Assembly (NCBI RefSeq): GCF_019024285.1
Contig: NZ_WMKZ01000001.1
Coordinates: 124,001 to 188,000, forward strand
Direction: 5' to 3'
Source of the DNA: Alkalihalobacterium elongatum
GTDB taxonomy: Bacteria; Bacillota; Bacilli; Bacillales; Bacillaceae_F
DNA: 64,000 nt
This document shows positions 26,524 to 34,849 of this stretch, piece after piece. The notes beneath the pieces are model-generated. The model ran no database searches. It was given only the letters and a program-made list of their open reading frames with translations, and was not told the DNA's origin. Both the position numbers and the translations under genes were made by a program. Numbering within the stretch: the first letter of the stretch is position 1; each line of letters begins with the position of its first letter.

Positions 26524-27183
26524 ATGAAACATTGGTTACGGAAATCGTTTTTTGTTGCTATTACCATCTTAACGCTAGGGACGGTTACTCCACCTCCCCA
26601 TCTGTATTCTAATGAACCTGAAGCAAAATCTCCTTCTGATTTAGAAATCAGTCAAAAAGATAAGTCATCTGAAGAGGTTCATATTATTACCCAACTGGAG
26701 GAAGAACTATCTTCTGGCACTAGCGAGTTGTTGTTGCCTTGGGACGAAGTTGCAGAGGGAACTAACAGCGATGAGCTCTTATCAAAGTGGGTAGATTACA
26801 CAGTTCATCATGCTGATTTACAAGCGATGAATAAATTTGGTACAAAAATTAAATCAAAAATAGAAGAAGACTACCGGGAGTTGATCCTTCCGAAGCTTGA
26901 AGAAACAATCACTAGCATTAGTATAAACTCTGATGAAGAGCTTCTTAGAAATTTATCAATAACTAATGATCCAGCAGATGGTCAAGGTGAAAAGATCTTC
27001 CATGTATATGACACGAGGAGTGGAGAAGATTTATATAGGTTCCATGTACGTCGGGATCAACCTCCAAAGCAAGGATATTGGTTTAATTTCCATTACCATA
27101 CAGCTGCAGACAACTTTGAAACACATCATGAATTAGGTACAATCTTTTGGGATAAAAACACGCCACCAAATTGGATGTCTTAA
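26524..27183 (+). CDS. ypjP: YpjP-like exported protein
   Basis: The 219-residue protein resembles B. subtilis YpjP: an N-terminal signal-like segment (MKHWLRKSFFVAITILTLGTVTPP), an acidic linker, and a conserved C-terminal part with GYWFNFHYHTAADNFETHHELGTIFWDKNTPPNW. Such proteins are taken to be exported; no biochemical role is established. TGGAGG precedes the start. The upstream gap is shared with a divergent membrane-protein gene. Confidence 0.8.
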   Translation: MKHWLRKSFFVAITILTLGTVTPPPHLYSNEPEAKSPSDLEISQKDKSSEEVHIITQLEEELSSGTSELLLPWDEVAEGTNSDELLSKWVDYTVHHADLQAMNKFGTKIKSKIEEDYRELILPKLEETITSISINSDEELLRNLSITNDPADGQGEKIFHVYDTRSGEDLYRFHVRRDQPPKQGYWFNFHYHTAADNFETHHELGTIFWDKNTPPNWMS

Positions 27184-27261
27184 CGGAACGCTCCTTGTTG
27201 TTAGCTAAGCTGATGGGCTCAGCCTTCATAAAAAAACTTAAAAATAGAATACGATAAATTG

Positions 27262-27296
27262 AACCGCTTCCTATGATTAATATGGGAAGCGGTTTT
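27262..27296 (+). terminator. Terminator of ypjP
   Basis: Perfect 10-bp stem AACCGCTTCC / GGAAGCGGTT followed by five T. Confidence 0.85.
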
Positions 27297-27411
27297 TAAT
27301 AGATAATAAAAAACTATAATTGTTAGTCTACTGTTAATAACACTTTTTCGAGAAACTAGTTTACATAATAATAATATTGTAGCCTTATCTTACCTACTGA
27401 ATTTTTTATAT

Positions 27412-28341
27412 TTAATTCGCCTGTTTAATCCATTCAGTACTCGATGTTTGTTTAGACAAGTAGTTAGCTAAAAATGATCCTAGAGAAAGATTAATCACCA
27501 TATTAATGATTGCTGGAATTGCGGCGATTTCACTTATAAACTCAATGGCTAAAATAGCAGCTAATGCCGTATTACATAATCCAACATGAAAGACAATCGC
27601 CTTGATATCTTCCTTTTCAACCCGTAACCACTTTAATTTTAAAGTAAAATATGCAATAACCATCGGCAATGTTACTTGAAAGAATGCGACTATTGTTATC
27701 ATCGGAATGAGTATGAGTTCAGAAGCAATCGCTCCTTTTGCATTACCAATAATCGTGTGAATAATTAATAATAAGGTAATCGATGATCCCAGTTTCGTAT
27801 AACTTACTGATTTTTCTACTAATTGCGGAAGCTTCTTTTGCATTAAGAGCCCTAGTGTAATAGGTAAGATAACGATGAGAATAAAAGACTGTAATAAATT
27901 GAAAAATGAAATCCTAACAGTATCGCCGTCAACGCCAAGTAGTGCCAGAGGAGTTACTATTGGACTAATCATTATATCTAAAAAAGATGCCGCAATAACT
28001 AATGAAGTATTACCACCTGCTATAAATGTATACAGTGTAGCAGCTGTAGCATTGGGGACAGTCCCAGATAAAATGATACCCGCTGCAATTTCAGGTCGAG
28101 ATGAAAAAAACAAATGGGCTAGTACGACAGAGACAATGACTGTAATCGTCCACTTTAGGAATGTTGCAATTCCTAAAACATTATACTTCGACCGCATCTT
28201 CTTTATTGCCTCAACATTCATCGATAGTCCCGTAAAGAAAATCACTAATCCAAGTAACAAACTCGGTACCCAGTTTGCAACCTGTAAATGAAACGGCAAA
28301 AAGTACGTGATAAACGCTACGATAATAATTAATAATGGCAA
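27412..28341 (-). CDS. BASS-family (bile acid:sodium symporter-like) transporter
   Basis: This integral membrane protein of about 309-320 residues has nine or ten helices and BASS-family signatures (LLGLVIFFTGLSMN, ILSGTVPNATAATLYTFIAGGNTSL, FHVGLCNTALAAILAIEF). Relatives move bile acids, pantothenate or other organic anions with sodium. The annotated TTG start lacks a ribosome site. Homologous-looking sequence (KHIHSFISGN) continues upstream with no ATG, GTG or TTG; an ATT behind AGGGTG is a possible start. Monocistronic. Confidence 0.8.
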   Translation of the reverse strand: MPLLIIIVAFITYFLPFHLQVANWVPSLLLGLVIFFTGLSMNVEAIKKMRSKYNVLGIATFLKWTITVIVSVVLAHLFFSSRPEIAAGIILSGTVPNATAATLYTFIAGGNTSLVIAASFLDIMISPIVTPLALLGVDGDTVRISFFNLLQSFILIVILPITLGLLMQKKLPQLVEKSVSYTKLGSSITLLLIIHTIIGNAKGAIASELILIPMITIVAFFQVTLPMVIAYFTLKLKWLRVEKEDIKAIVFHVGLCNTALAAILAIEFISEIAAIPAIINMVINLSLGSFLANYLSKQTSSTEWIKQAN

Positions 28342-28397
28342 ATTACCAGAAATAAACGAATGGATATGTTTAATAATTTCACACCCTTAATGAAGGA

Positions 28398-28445
28398 GTG
28401 CCAGGCACCTTTCCTACGATAAAGTGTTAAAGGTGCCTGGCACCT
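28398..28445 (-). repeat. GGTGCCTGGCACC palindromic repeat, full copy (minus orientation)
   Basis: Two GTGCCAGGCAC palindromes form a 15-bp inverted repeat (GTGCCAGGCACCTTT / AAAGGTGCCTGGCAC) around a loop CCTACGATAAAGTGTT. Read on the minus strand, the whole unit aligns with the copy at 49409-49456. Confidence 0.75.
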
Positions 28446-28453
28446 CTTTTGAT

Positions 28454-28771
28454 TTATGCAGTTGTAGCTTTAAAGAAGTAGGCTCGGTCTTTGATTTCCT
28501 CTAATTCGACAGGTGTATTAATTTCAACCTGGTTACCATTAAACCTGCCTGTTACTCTTAAGCCTTGATCTAAATGAACTAGAATGATGTAGTACGGTGT
28601 TTGGTCTGCAAATTGTTTCGGAGCGGCATGAATTTTAGTGTAAGAGTAAATCTTTCCCTTACTATCAATTTCCGTTAACTCTAGCTCATCGGAATAACAT
28701 GATGTACAGTGGTATTTGCTCGTATATAAGATCGATTGACAATGTTTACATCTCTTCACTGGAAGCTTCAT
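28454..28771 (-). CDS. DUF35-type zinc-ribbon/OB-fold protein
   Basis: The 105-residue protein has an N-terminal rubredoxin-like zinc ribbon (CKHCQSILYTSKYHCTSC) and a C-terminal OB fold (GKIYSYTKIHAAP...VTGRFNG). DUF35 proteins bind and help SCP2-type thiolases, so its place three bases behind such a thiolase fits a heteromeric complex that cleaves a beta-ketoacyl-CoA. It is the last gene of the IclR-TRAP-SDR operon. Confidence 0.88.
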   Translation of the reverse strand: MKLPVKRCKHCQSILYTSKYHCTSCYSDELELTEIDSKGKIYSYTKIHAAPKQFADQTPYYIILVHLDQGLRVTGRFNGNQVEINTPVELEEIKDRAYFFKATTA

Positions 28772-28774
28772 TTA

Positions 28775-29911
28775 TTACACCCCTTTTTTGCTAAATATAT
28801 GAACTAGAGAATACGCACCTGTTCCGCCTAGATTTTGTGCTAAACCGGTCCGTGCTCCATCTACTTGGTTACATGCTCTTCCATTTAGTTGGTCAACAAT
28901 TTGGACAATTTGAGCAATCCCAGTTGCACCAATCGGATGACCTTTTGATAATAAGCCACCGCTCGTATTTACTGGTACTTTCCCCCCGTGTTCAGTTAAT
29001 CCTTGCTCAAGTGCCTCCCATCCCTTACCTTTTTCAAAGAAGCCTAGTTCTTCGATGGCGATAATCTCTGTCATTGAGAAACAATCGTGTAGTTCAACGA
29101 CATCAATATCATCTGGCCCAAGTCCTGCCGCTTCATACGCGCGCCTCGCTGCTTCGTTAGTCGCGGAAATATGTAGAAGTTCATCGACTTCCTGCATAAG
29201 TGGTGTTCCCGATGCCTGGCCTGAAGAGACAATTCGAACTCCGTCATCTCCTTTTTGAATGACAACAGCAGCCGCCCCATCTGAAATAGGTGAGCAATCA
29301 AATAGACCTAAAGGATCGGTGATAGGCTTTGCATTCATAATTTCTTCTAAAGTTGTTTCTTTTTTAAATTGTGCAATAGGATTAGCGATCGCATAATTAC
29401 GGTTTTTTAGTGCAACCATGGCAAGATGCTTTCTTTCCATCCCATATTCATACATATAGCGATGAGCTAAAACGCCAAAGAAACCAGGAAAAGTAAGACC
29501 TGATGCCCCTTCATTAGACTCGCTATCCATCGCATAATTGATCGCTTTCGTTACCGTTTCTGTATCCATTGCCGTCATTTTCTCAACACCAGCAACTAAA
29601 ACTGTATCATATTCTCCAGCCTTAACGAGTTGATACGCCTGGCGGAACGCAATTCCCCCTGAAGCACACGCTCCTTCTGTTTTTACAGCAGGAATGCTAC
29701 CTAATCCAAGTTCATTTGTGATAATCGAACCTAAAATTTCTTGACTTGCCAGTGGACCTGACGAAAAATTCCCGACAAACACCGCATCAATTTTAGGTTT
29801 CCCAGCTTCTACGATTGCCTCACGACAAGCTTTTACAACCATTGATTTGATCGATTCATCTTTTCTTCCAAATGTCGTTATACCTCTTCCAATAACTGAT
29901 ACCGTCGACAT
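28775..29911 (-). CDS. SCP2/SCPx-type thiolase
   Basis: The 378-residue thiolase has the nucleophile Cys in EGACASGGIAFRQA, the HDCF motif and the SKGHPIGATG His. The end has GGTGAYSLVH rather than the CxG motif of classical thiolases, as in the SCP2 type used for sterol and other bulky beta-ketoacyl-CoAs. I take the ATG at 29911, seven bases after GGGGTG; a GTG at 29920 overlaps the ligase stop. Downstream DUF35 is the expected partner. Likely the CoA-dependent cleavage step of this operon's pathway. Confidence 0.88.
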   Translation of the reverse strand: MSTVSVIGRGITTFGRKDESIKSMVVKACREAIVEAGKPKIDAVFVGNFSSGPLASQEILGSIITNELGLGSIPAVKTEGACASGGIAFRQAYQLVKAGEYDTVLVAGVEKMTAMDTETVTKAINYAMDSESNEGASGLTFPGFFGVLAHRYMYEYGMERKHLAMVALKNRNYAIANPIAQFKKETTLEEIMNAKPITDPLGLFDCSPISDGAAAVVIQKGDDGVRIVSSGQASGTPLMQEVDELLHISATNEAARRAYEAAGLGPDDIDVVELHDCFSMTEIIAIEELGFFEKGKGWEALEQGLTEHGGKVPVNTSGGLLSKGHPIGATGIAQIVQIVDQLNGRACNQVDGARTGLAQNLGGTGAYSLVHIFSKKGV

Positions 29912-29916
29912 TGCCT

Positions 29917-31398
29917 TCACCCCTGTATTTGATATTGATCGCGCAATGTTTTTCTTAATATTTTTCCATAGCTATTTTTCGGTAGATCTTTTACGATTTC
30001 AATTCGACGTGGCTTTTTATAGCTTGCTAAATTATTTTTACAAAGCTCAACCAATTGTTCCTCACTTACTTTATTCGCATCATCGCTTAACACGATATGA
30101 GCATAAATACTCTCGCCCCACTTTTCATCAGGCACCCCAAACACGCAAGTTTCTTTTACATTAGGATGCTGATTCAGCACTTCCTCTACTTCCCGTGGAT
30201 ACACATTTAACCCGCCTGTAATGATCATATCTTTTGCTCGATCGACTAATCTCAGGTAACCTTTTTCATCTATCCAACCTAAGTCACCAGTATATAACCA
30301 TCCATCCTTCAATGTTTCTTTTGTAGCTTTTTCATTATTCCAATATCCTTTCATAACGAGTGAGCCTTTACACGTTACTTCACCAATCTCACCGCAGGGT
30401 ACTTCCTCGCCTTTTTCATCGACAATTCGCACTTCAACAAATGGTCCAATTGCTCCACAAGAATCAGGTTTACTCGCAAGCTCTTCTTTTGGCATCATCG
30501 TAATCGTCATTGGCGCCTCTACTTGGCCATACGTTTCAGCAAGCTTTGGGCCTAATAATGATAAAGCTTTATTTAACTTTTCTACGGCTATCGGTGCACC
30601 TGCCATATTGATCGACTTAATATAGCGTAATTTATGTGGTTCAAAGTTTTCCTCATGAATCATTAAGTTGACCAATGTCGGTACTAAAAAGATGATAGAG
30701 ATCTTTTCTTTTTCTAAATCATCTATGAATTCTTTTGGATCAAATTTATTAAAAATGACTTGTTTTAAACCGAAAAATAAAGCACATTGCGATAGAAAAT
30801 TACTGCCGTGGGTTAATGGAGCAACATGACCAATGATATCACCATATGTAATTTCACAAACCATATTTAAAGAAAGAGCACTAGAGATAATGTTTCGATG
30901 TGTCAGCATTCCACCCTTTGGTTTACCTGTTGTTCCAGACGTATACATTAAAGCAAATAAATCATCTTCTTCTACTTCAATGTCTGGAAACTCATCTTTA
31001 TGTTCTAAAATAAAATCTTCGTATTCTTGATCTACATCTAATTTCTTTATAGGTACAGTAACACTTGCTAGTAGGTTCGCTTCTCCTATTAAAAAGGTGG
31101 AGCCAGAACTTTCGATAATATAATCAAACTCTTTTGGATGTAGGCGATAATTGACAGGAACTTTAATTAAACCAGTTAGTGCAATTGCAAGGTCAAGTTC
31201 GACATGTTCACGTCTATTAGACATAAGGATTGCCACTCGATCACCTTTTGTTAATCCTTCATTCAATAACGCGTGTGCTAGTTTACAAACATTTGATTTT
31301 AATTGGCCGTACGTTATCGTGCCTCTAGAGTCTTTAACAGCTGTTTTTTCACTGTATTGACTGAATGTTTTCTTTGCGAGCGCTCCCAATGTTTCCAT
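29917..31398 (-). CDS. Acyl-CoA ligase (AMP-forming)
   Basis: The 493-residue enzyme shows the P-loop LMYTSGTTGKPKGGMLTH, the hinge YTGDLGWIDEKGYLRLVDRAKDMIITGGLNVYPREVEEVL and the catalytic Lys in PKNSYGKILRKTL. It would convert the imported carboxylic acid to its CoA thioester, the entry step for SDR oxidation and thiolysis encoded on either side. GGGAGGGAGG precedes the ATG. Substrate class (fatty, aromatic or terpenoid acid) cannot be decided. Confidence 0.9.
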   Translation of the reverse strand: METLGALAKKTFSQYSEKTAVKDSRGTITYGQLKSNVCKLAHALLNEGLTKGDRVAILMSNRREHVELDLAIALTGLIKVPVNYRLHPKEFDYIIESSGSTFLIGEANLLASVTVPIKKLDVDQEYEDFILEHKDEFPDIEVEEDDLFALMYTSGTTGKPKGGMLTHRNIISSALSLNMVCEITYGDIIGHVAPLTHGSNFLSQCALFFGLKQVIFNKFDPKEFIDDLEKEKISIIFLVPTLVNLMIHEENFEPHKLRYIKSINMAGAPIAVEKLNKALSLLGPKLAETYGQVEAPMTITMMPKEELASKPDSCGAIGPFVEVRIVDEKGEEVPCGEIGEVTCKGSLVMKGYWNNEKATKETLKDGWLYTGDLGWIDEKGYLRLVDRAKDMIITGGLNVYPREVEEVLNQHPNVKETCVFGVPDEKWGESIYAHIVLSDDANKVSEEQLVELCKNNLASYKKPRRIEIVKDLPKNSYGKILRKTLRDQYQIQG

Positions 31399-31416
31399 AG
31401 CTTTTCCTCCCTCCCA

Positions 31417-31881
31417 TTACTTACGGTAATTAATAACCTTGAACGTTAATTCTTCATCATACTCACGGACAGCTTTAATTTCATTTCCACAAGTAATTGT
31501 AAATTCAATTGTTATTAGTGTAGGGTTAACGCCTCTTATGAAATGACCACCACTAATCTTGCCTGTTTCTTCGGTCACTAAACCGTGTAGATGAAGATCC
31601 AGTTCACCCTTCTCGTCTTCACAAATAAACCCTGTACAGTGGATGAGTTCGACTGGGTTTTTGATCGTAATTTGTTTCCCGTAGCCTGTAGGATAATTGT
31701 TTTTCGTTTCGAAAAGAACGTATCCAACTTCTTGCAGTGATCCAATACACGTAACCATCCCAGAGGTAACCTGGTGTTTCTTACACTCCTCTAGAATTCC
31801 TTCAATCAAGTCCGTGCCTGCTGTTAAAGATCCAAAAATCATTTTACCTTCCGTAGAGTAGGAATGATTTTTACGCCCCAT
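31417..31881 (-). CDS. PPC/DUF296-domain protein
   Basis: The 154-residue protein is a single PPC domain (TAGTDLIEGILEECKKHQVTSGMVTCIGSLQEVGYVLF...LDLHLHGLVTEETGKISGGHFIRGVNPTLITIEFTI). In plants the domain joins AT-hook DNA-binding motifs; bacterial single-domain forms are trimers, with an unknown and possibly enzymatic or ligand-binding role. The His-rich LHLHG and GGHF strand is conserved in the family. AGAGGTG precedes the start. It sits inside a catabolic operon, which points to metabolism rather than DNA binding. Confidence 0.85.
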   Translation of the reverse strand: MGRKNHSYSTEGKMIFGSLTAGTDLIEGILEECKKHQVTSGMVTCIGSLQEVGYVLFETKNNYPTGYGKQITIKNPVELIHCTGFICEDEKGELDLHLHGLVTEETGKISGGHFIRGVNPTLITIEFTITCGNEIKAVREYDEELTFKVINYRK

Positions 31882-31917
31882 TCTTTCACCTCTCTAGTAA
31901 ATTCATTTTCTTACAGA

Positions 31918-31946
31918 GGTGCCAGACCGATGCGGTGCCTGGCACC
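31918..31946. repeat. GGTGCCTGGCACC palindromic repeat, partial copy
   Basis: GGTGCCAG...CTGGCACC, with a complete GGTGCCTGGCACC at 31934-31946, in the gap between the SDR and PPC genes. Confidence 0.6.
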
Positions 31947-31954
31947 AATAATTA

Positions 31955-32725
31955 CTAACCGATAGCGGAGCCACCGCATACTTTTAAGACGTGCCCTGTC
32001 ACGTAGTCGGCTCCTGGTGAAGCTAAGTATACAACGGCTTCAGCGATGTCTTCTGGTACTCCCATTTTTTGGATCGGTTGATCGAGCTTATAATTCATTC
32101 CTTTAGTAATTGCTGTTTCAATTGGTCCTGGCGCAATGCTATTACAACAGATACCGTACTCCCCAACCTCCTTAGCAACCCATTTTGTTAGTGCGATAAC
32201 ACCACCTTTAGAAGCTGCATACGCTGGGCCTGAACGTCCACTTTCACCATTTTCTCCTTTAGCTCCAGACATAGGTCCCCCCATGATTCCTGATATCGAG
32301 CTAATGTTGATGATTTTTCCTGAACCTTGTTTTTTCATATGAGGATAAATCGCTGCTTGCATAAATAAGAAAGTGCCTCGTAAGTTTGTATCAATATCTC
32401 TAAACCACATTTCATCAGTCATATGTTCAAGATCGAGTCTTGAACACGTTCCTGCATTATTTACTACAACATCAAGGTGACCAAAATGTTCCACCGTTTC
32501 GTTGACTACACCTTCAACAAGTGACCGTTCTTTAATATCAATATTATGGATAAATACTTCTACTTCTGGGTTTAATTCATTTATCTCTTGCTTTGTCGTC
32601 TCACAATCTAGTAGATCAACTAAGACAATATGTGACCCTTCTCTTGCAAGAGCCAGTGCTGAAGCAGCTCCAATACCTCTTGAAGCTCCTGTTATAATGG
32701 AGACTTTATTTTCTAACCTCTTCAC
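31955..32725 (-). CDS. Short-chain dehydrogenase/reductase
   Basis: The 256-residue SDR has TGASRGIG, NNAG, the catalytic Ser (ISSISG) and YAASK. About 14 extra residues (rich in Gly/Ser/Glu) lie between the Ser and Tyr. The start is set at GTG 32725 because AAGGGAG stands 8 nt before it; the ATG seven codons upstream has no site. It probably oxidises a beta-hydroxyacyl-CoA or alcohol intermediate with NAD(P) ahead of the thiolase. Confidence 0.88.
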   Translation of the reverse strand: MKRLENKVSIITGASRGIGAASALALAREGSHIVLVDLLDCETTKQEINELNPEVEVFIHNIDIKERSLVEGVVNETVEHFGHLDVVVNNAGTCSRLDLEHMTDEMWFRDIDTNLRGTFLFMQAAIYPHMKKQGSGKIINISSISGIMGGPMSGAKGENGESGRSGPAYAASKGGVIALTKWVAKEVGEYGICCNSIAPGPIETAITKGMNYKLDQPIQKMGVPEDIAEAVVYLASPGADYVTGHVLKVCGGSAIG

Positions 32726-32768
32726 TCTAAAAACTCCCTTCAGCATTTGTGATTATTTTTTTCGTACT

Positions 32769-34109
32769 CTACATATCTAGTAGGTCTGGTAGCCAGTTGG
32801 ATAGTGCTGGGATGTACGTAATAAGTAACAAGACTATAATGGATGCAATCAAAAACGGTATCGTTCCTCTCGTTATATCCTTCAACGGTATCCTTGCTAT
32901 TCCACTGGCGACATACAAATTCAAACCAACTGGTGGGGTAAATAACCCAATCGCTAGGTTTACCGTCATGAACACACCAAATGTTGTTGGATCAACACCA
33001 ATGTGAAGCATAATTGGTAATAAAATCGGAACGAGTAAGTAAAACGCAGAAATCGCATCAATAAATGCACCAATAATAAGTAAAATGACTGTAACCATCA
33101 AAAGAATTAAAATCTTATTTTCTGTTACTGCTAACATCGCTTCTGAAATCGTCTGCGCGATCCGCTTCGTTGTAATAATGTATGAAAATAATGATGCTGC
33201 ACCTACGATTAACATGACGACTGCTGTTTGCACAGACGCATCAATAAAAATCTTTGGAAGATGTTTTGGTTTTAAATCTCGGTAAATAAACAGGCCAACA
33301 ATTAGGGCGTAGAAAACAGCTACAGCAGCAGCTTCTGTTGGCGTAAAAATCCCCCCATAAATACCACCTAAAATGATGATCGGTATTAAAAGACCCCAAA
33401 TCGCACTATAAAAAGCAGAAGCAATTTCTTTACCTGAGCTTTTCTTTTTCCCTATATTAACTGTGGCTGCAATTTCTGAATCGATGCTTTTAAGATCCTG
33501 TGTTACATTTGTTTTCTTTACAAACATTGCGGCAATAACTAAAGCAACACCGAGAAGTAGACCAGGAATAATACCAGCTATAAATAAACGACTAATTGTA
33601 ATCGGAACAAGGTCGTTTGCAACAACTGCAAAAACGATAAAAGCAATACTAGGAGGAATGATAATCCCGATAGAACCAGAACTAGCAATTAGTCCTGCTG
33701 CAATATTTTTAGGGTAGCCATTTTTTACCAAAGCAGGAATTAAGATAGCACCAATTGCCGCCACAGTTGCTGGTCCAGACCCTGAAATCGCCGCAAAGAA
33801 AAGTGCAGTAATAACAGTAACTAAAACGATTCCATTCTTTCTGTGACCGACACAAACATTGGCAAAATCTATTAAACGCTTTGAAATCCCTGCATATTCC
33901 ATAATGACACCAGCTAAAATGAAAAACGGGATCGCTAATAATGTAAAGGAGGAAATCGTCGCGTACATAATACTTGGTACTAAACCTAATGAAGCAAAAC
34001 CATTATCCAAAAATAAAATGGTTATCGAAGCTAATCCTAGCGAGATCGCCACTGGAACATTAAGGAACACAAGAATGAAAAATAACCCAAATAATAATAA
34101 TGCCGTCAT
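32769..34109 (-). CDS. dctM: TRAP transporter large permease (DctM)
   Basis: The 446-residue protein of about 12 helices has DctM signatures (FILVFLNVPVAISLGL, FAAISGSGPATVAAIGAILIPALVKNGY, SSGSIGIIIPPSIAFIVFA). It forms the sodium-coupled translocation channel with DctQ and takes the substrate from the DctP protein. Its start overlaps the dctQ stop by 4 nt. Substrate specificity lies in DctP. Confidence 0.92.
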   Translation of the reverse strand: MTALLLFGLFFILVFLNVPVAISLGLASITILFLDNGFASLGLVPSIMYATISSFTLLAIPFFILAGVIMEYAGISKRLIDFANVCVGHRKNGIVLVTVITALFFAAISGSGPATVAAIGAILIPALVKNGYPKNIAAGLIASSGSIGIIIPPSIAFIVFAVVANDLVPITISRLFIAGIIPGLLLGVALVIAAMFVKKTNVTQDLKSIDSEIAATVNIGKKKSSGKEIASAFYSAIWGLLIPIIILGGIYGGIFTPTEAAAVAVFYALIVGLFIYRDLKPKHLPKIFIDASVQTAVVMLIVGAASLFSYIITTKRIAQTISEAMLAVTENKILILLMVTVILLIIGAFIDAISAFYLLVPILLPIMLHIGVDPTTFGVFMTVNLAIGLFTPPVGLNLYVASGIARIPLKDITRGTIPFLIASIIVLLLITYIPALSNWLPDLLDM

Positions 34110-34597
34110 GGTGTTGTATCCCCCTCTCTGTTCACTGGACCCTTTTTAATTGATAGAATAGTAGCTTCAATAATACGAATAATACATAGTAAGGCGCCAA
34201 GTGGCATCATCGCTGTGAACATCCATTGTGGCCATCCTAATGCAGGGGTCATACGATTTCTTTCAATCTGTGACAGCATCATATCAAAACCGTAATAAGC
34301 GACAGCACTAAAGAACAAGATCATGAGTAATGAAACGATCATCGTCATCAATACCCTAACTAGTCCTTGTACACTATCAAAAAATAAACTAAACCCTAAA
34401 TGAGCACCCCGCTTTACCCCTATAGAAGCACCAACAAAGGTCAGAAGCACAAATAAATTAACTGTGATCTCTTCTGTGAATGAAATGGATGAATTAAGAA
34501 AATATCGTGATAGTACATTAGCAAATGTGATGATCGACATCGTACCTAAAGCAAAAACAACCAATGCATACTCTACAAAGGTAAGGATCCGGCTCAT
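34106..34597 (-). CDS. dctQ: TRAP transporter small permease (DctQ)
   Basis: The 163-residue protein has four helices and typical DctQ features (FANVLSRYFLNSSISFTEEITVNLFVLLTFVGASIGVKRGAHLGFSLFFD; ALGWPQWMFTAMMPLGALLCIIRIIEA). It is the obligate partner of DctM. A 250-bp gap with a terminator-like hairpin separates it from dctP upstream. Confidence 0.9.
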   Translation of the reverse strand: MSRILTFVEYALVVFALGTMSIITFANVLSRYFLNSSISFTEEITVNLFVLLTFVGASIGVKRGAHLGFSLFFDSVQGLVRVLMTMIVSLLMILFFSAVAYYGFDMMLSQIERNRMTPALGWPQWMFTAMMPLGALLCIIRIIEATILSIKKGPVNREGDTTP

Positions 34598-34714
34598 TTG
34601 TGTACACTCCCTTCAGAATTTATCTTTATAATGTTTAGTGATTTATTTTTACTATCAAACAATAAATGAACAATCTACTTTAATCCTTCAATAACGCCCC
34701 ATTATTTACTAGAT

Positions 34715-34745
34715 TGTAAAAAAAGGGGACCCATATAGCCCCTGG
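34715..34745 (-). terminator. Attenuating hairpin between dctP and dctQ
   Basis: On the minus strand AGGGG...CCCCT (5-6 bp, small bulge) is followed by seven T. Its place behind dctP would let the binding protein be made in excess of the permease. Confidence 0.55.
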
Positions 34746-34805
34746 ACCCCTAACATACGACCGCCAGCGCACTAACCACTCCAGTGCACACTTTATCGTG
34801 TTAAA

Positions 34806-34818
34806 GGTGCCTGGCACC
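34806..34818. repeat. GGTGCCTGGCACC palindrome
   Basis: Preceded by TTTATCGTGTTAAA, which also flanks the core of the full copies; a half unit of the repeat, 30 bp behind the dctP stop. Confidence 0.65.
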
Positions 34819-34849
34819 TCCAATGAGTCACCCTTACCTTAGTTTTTTA

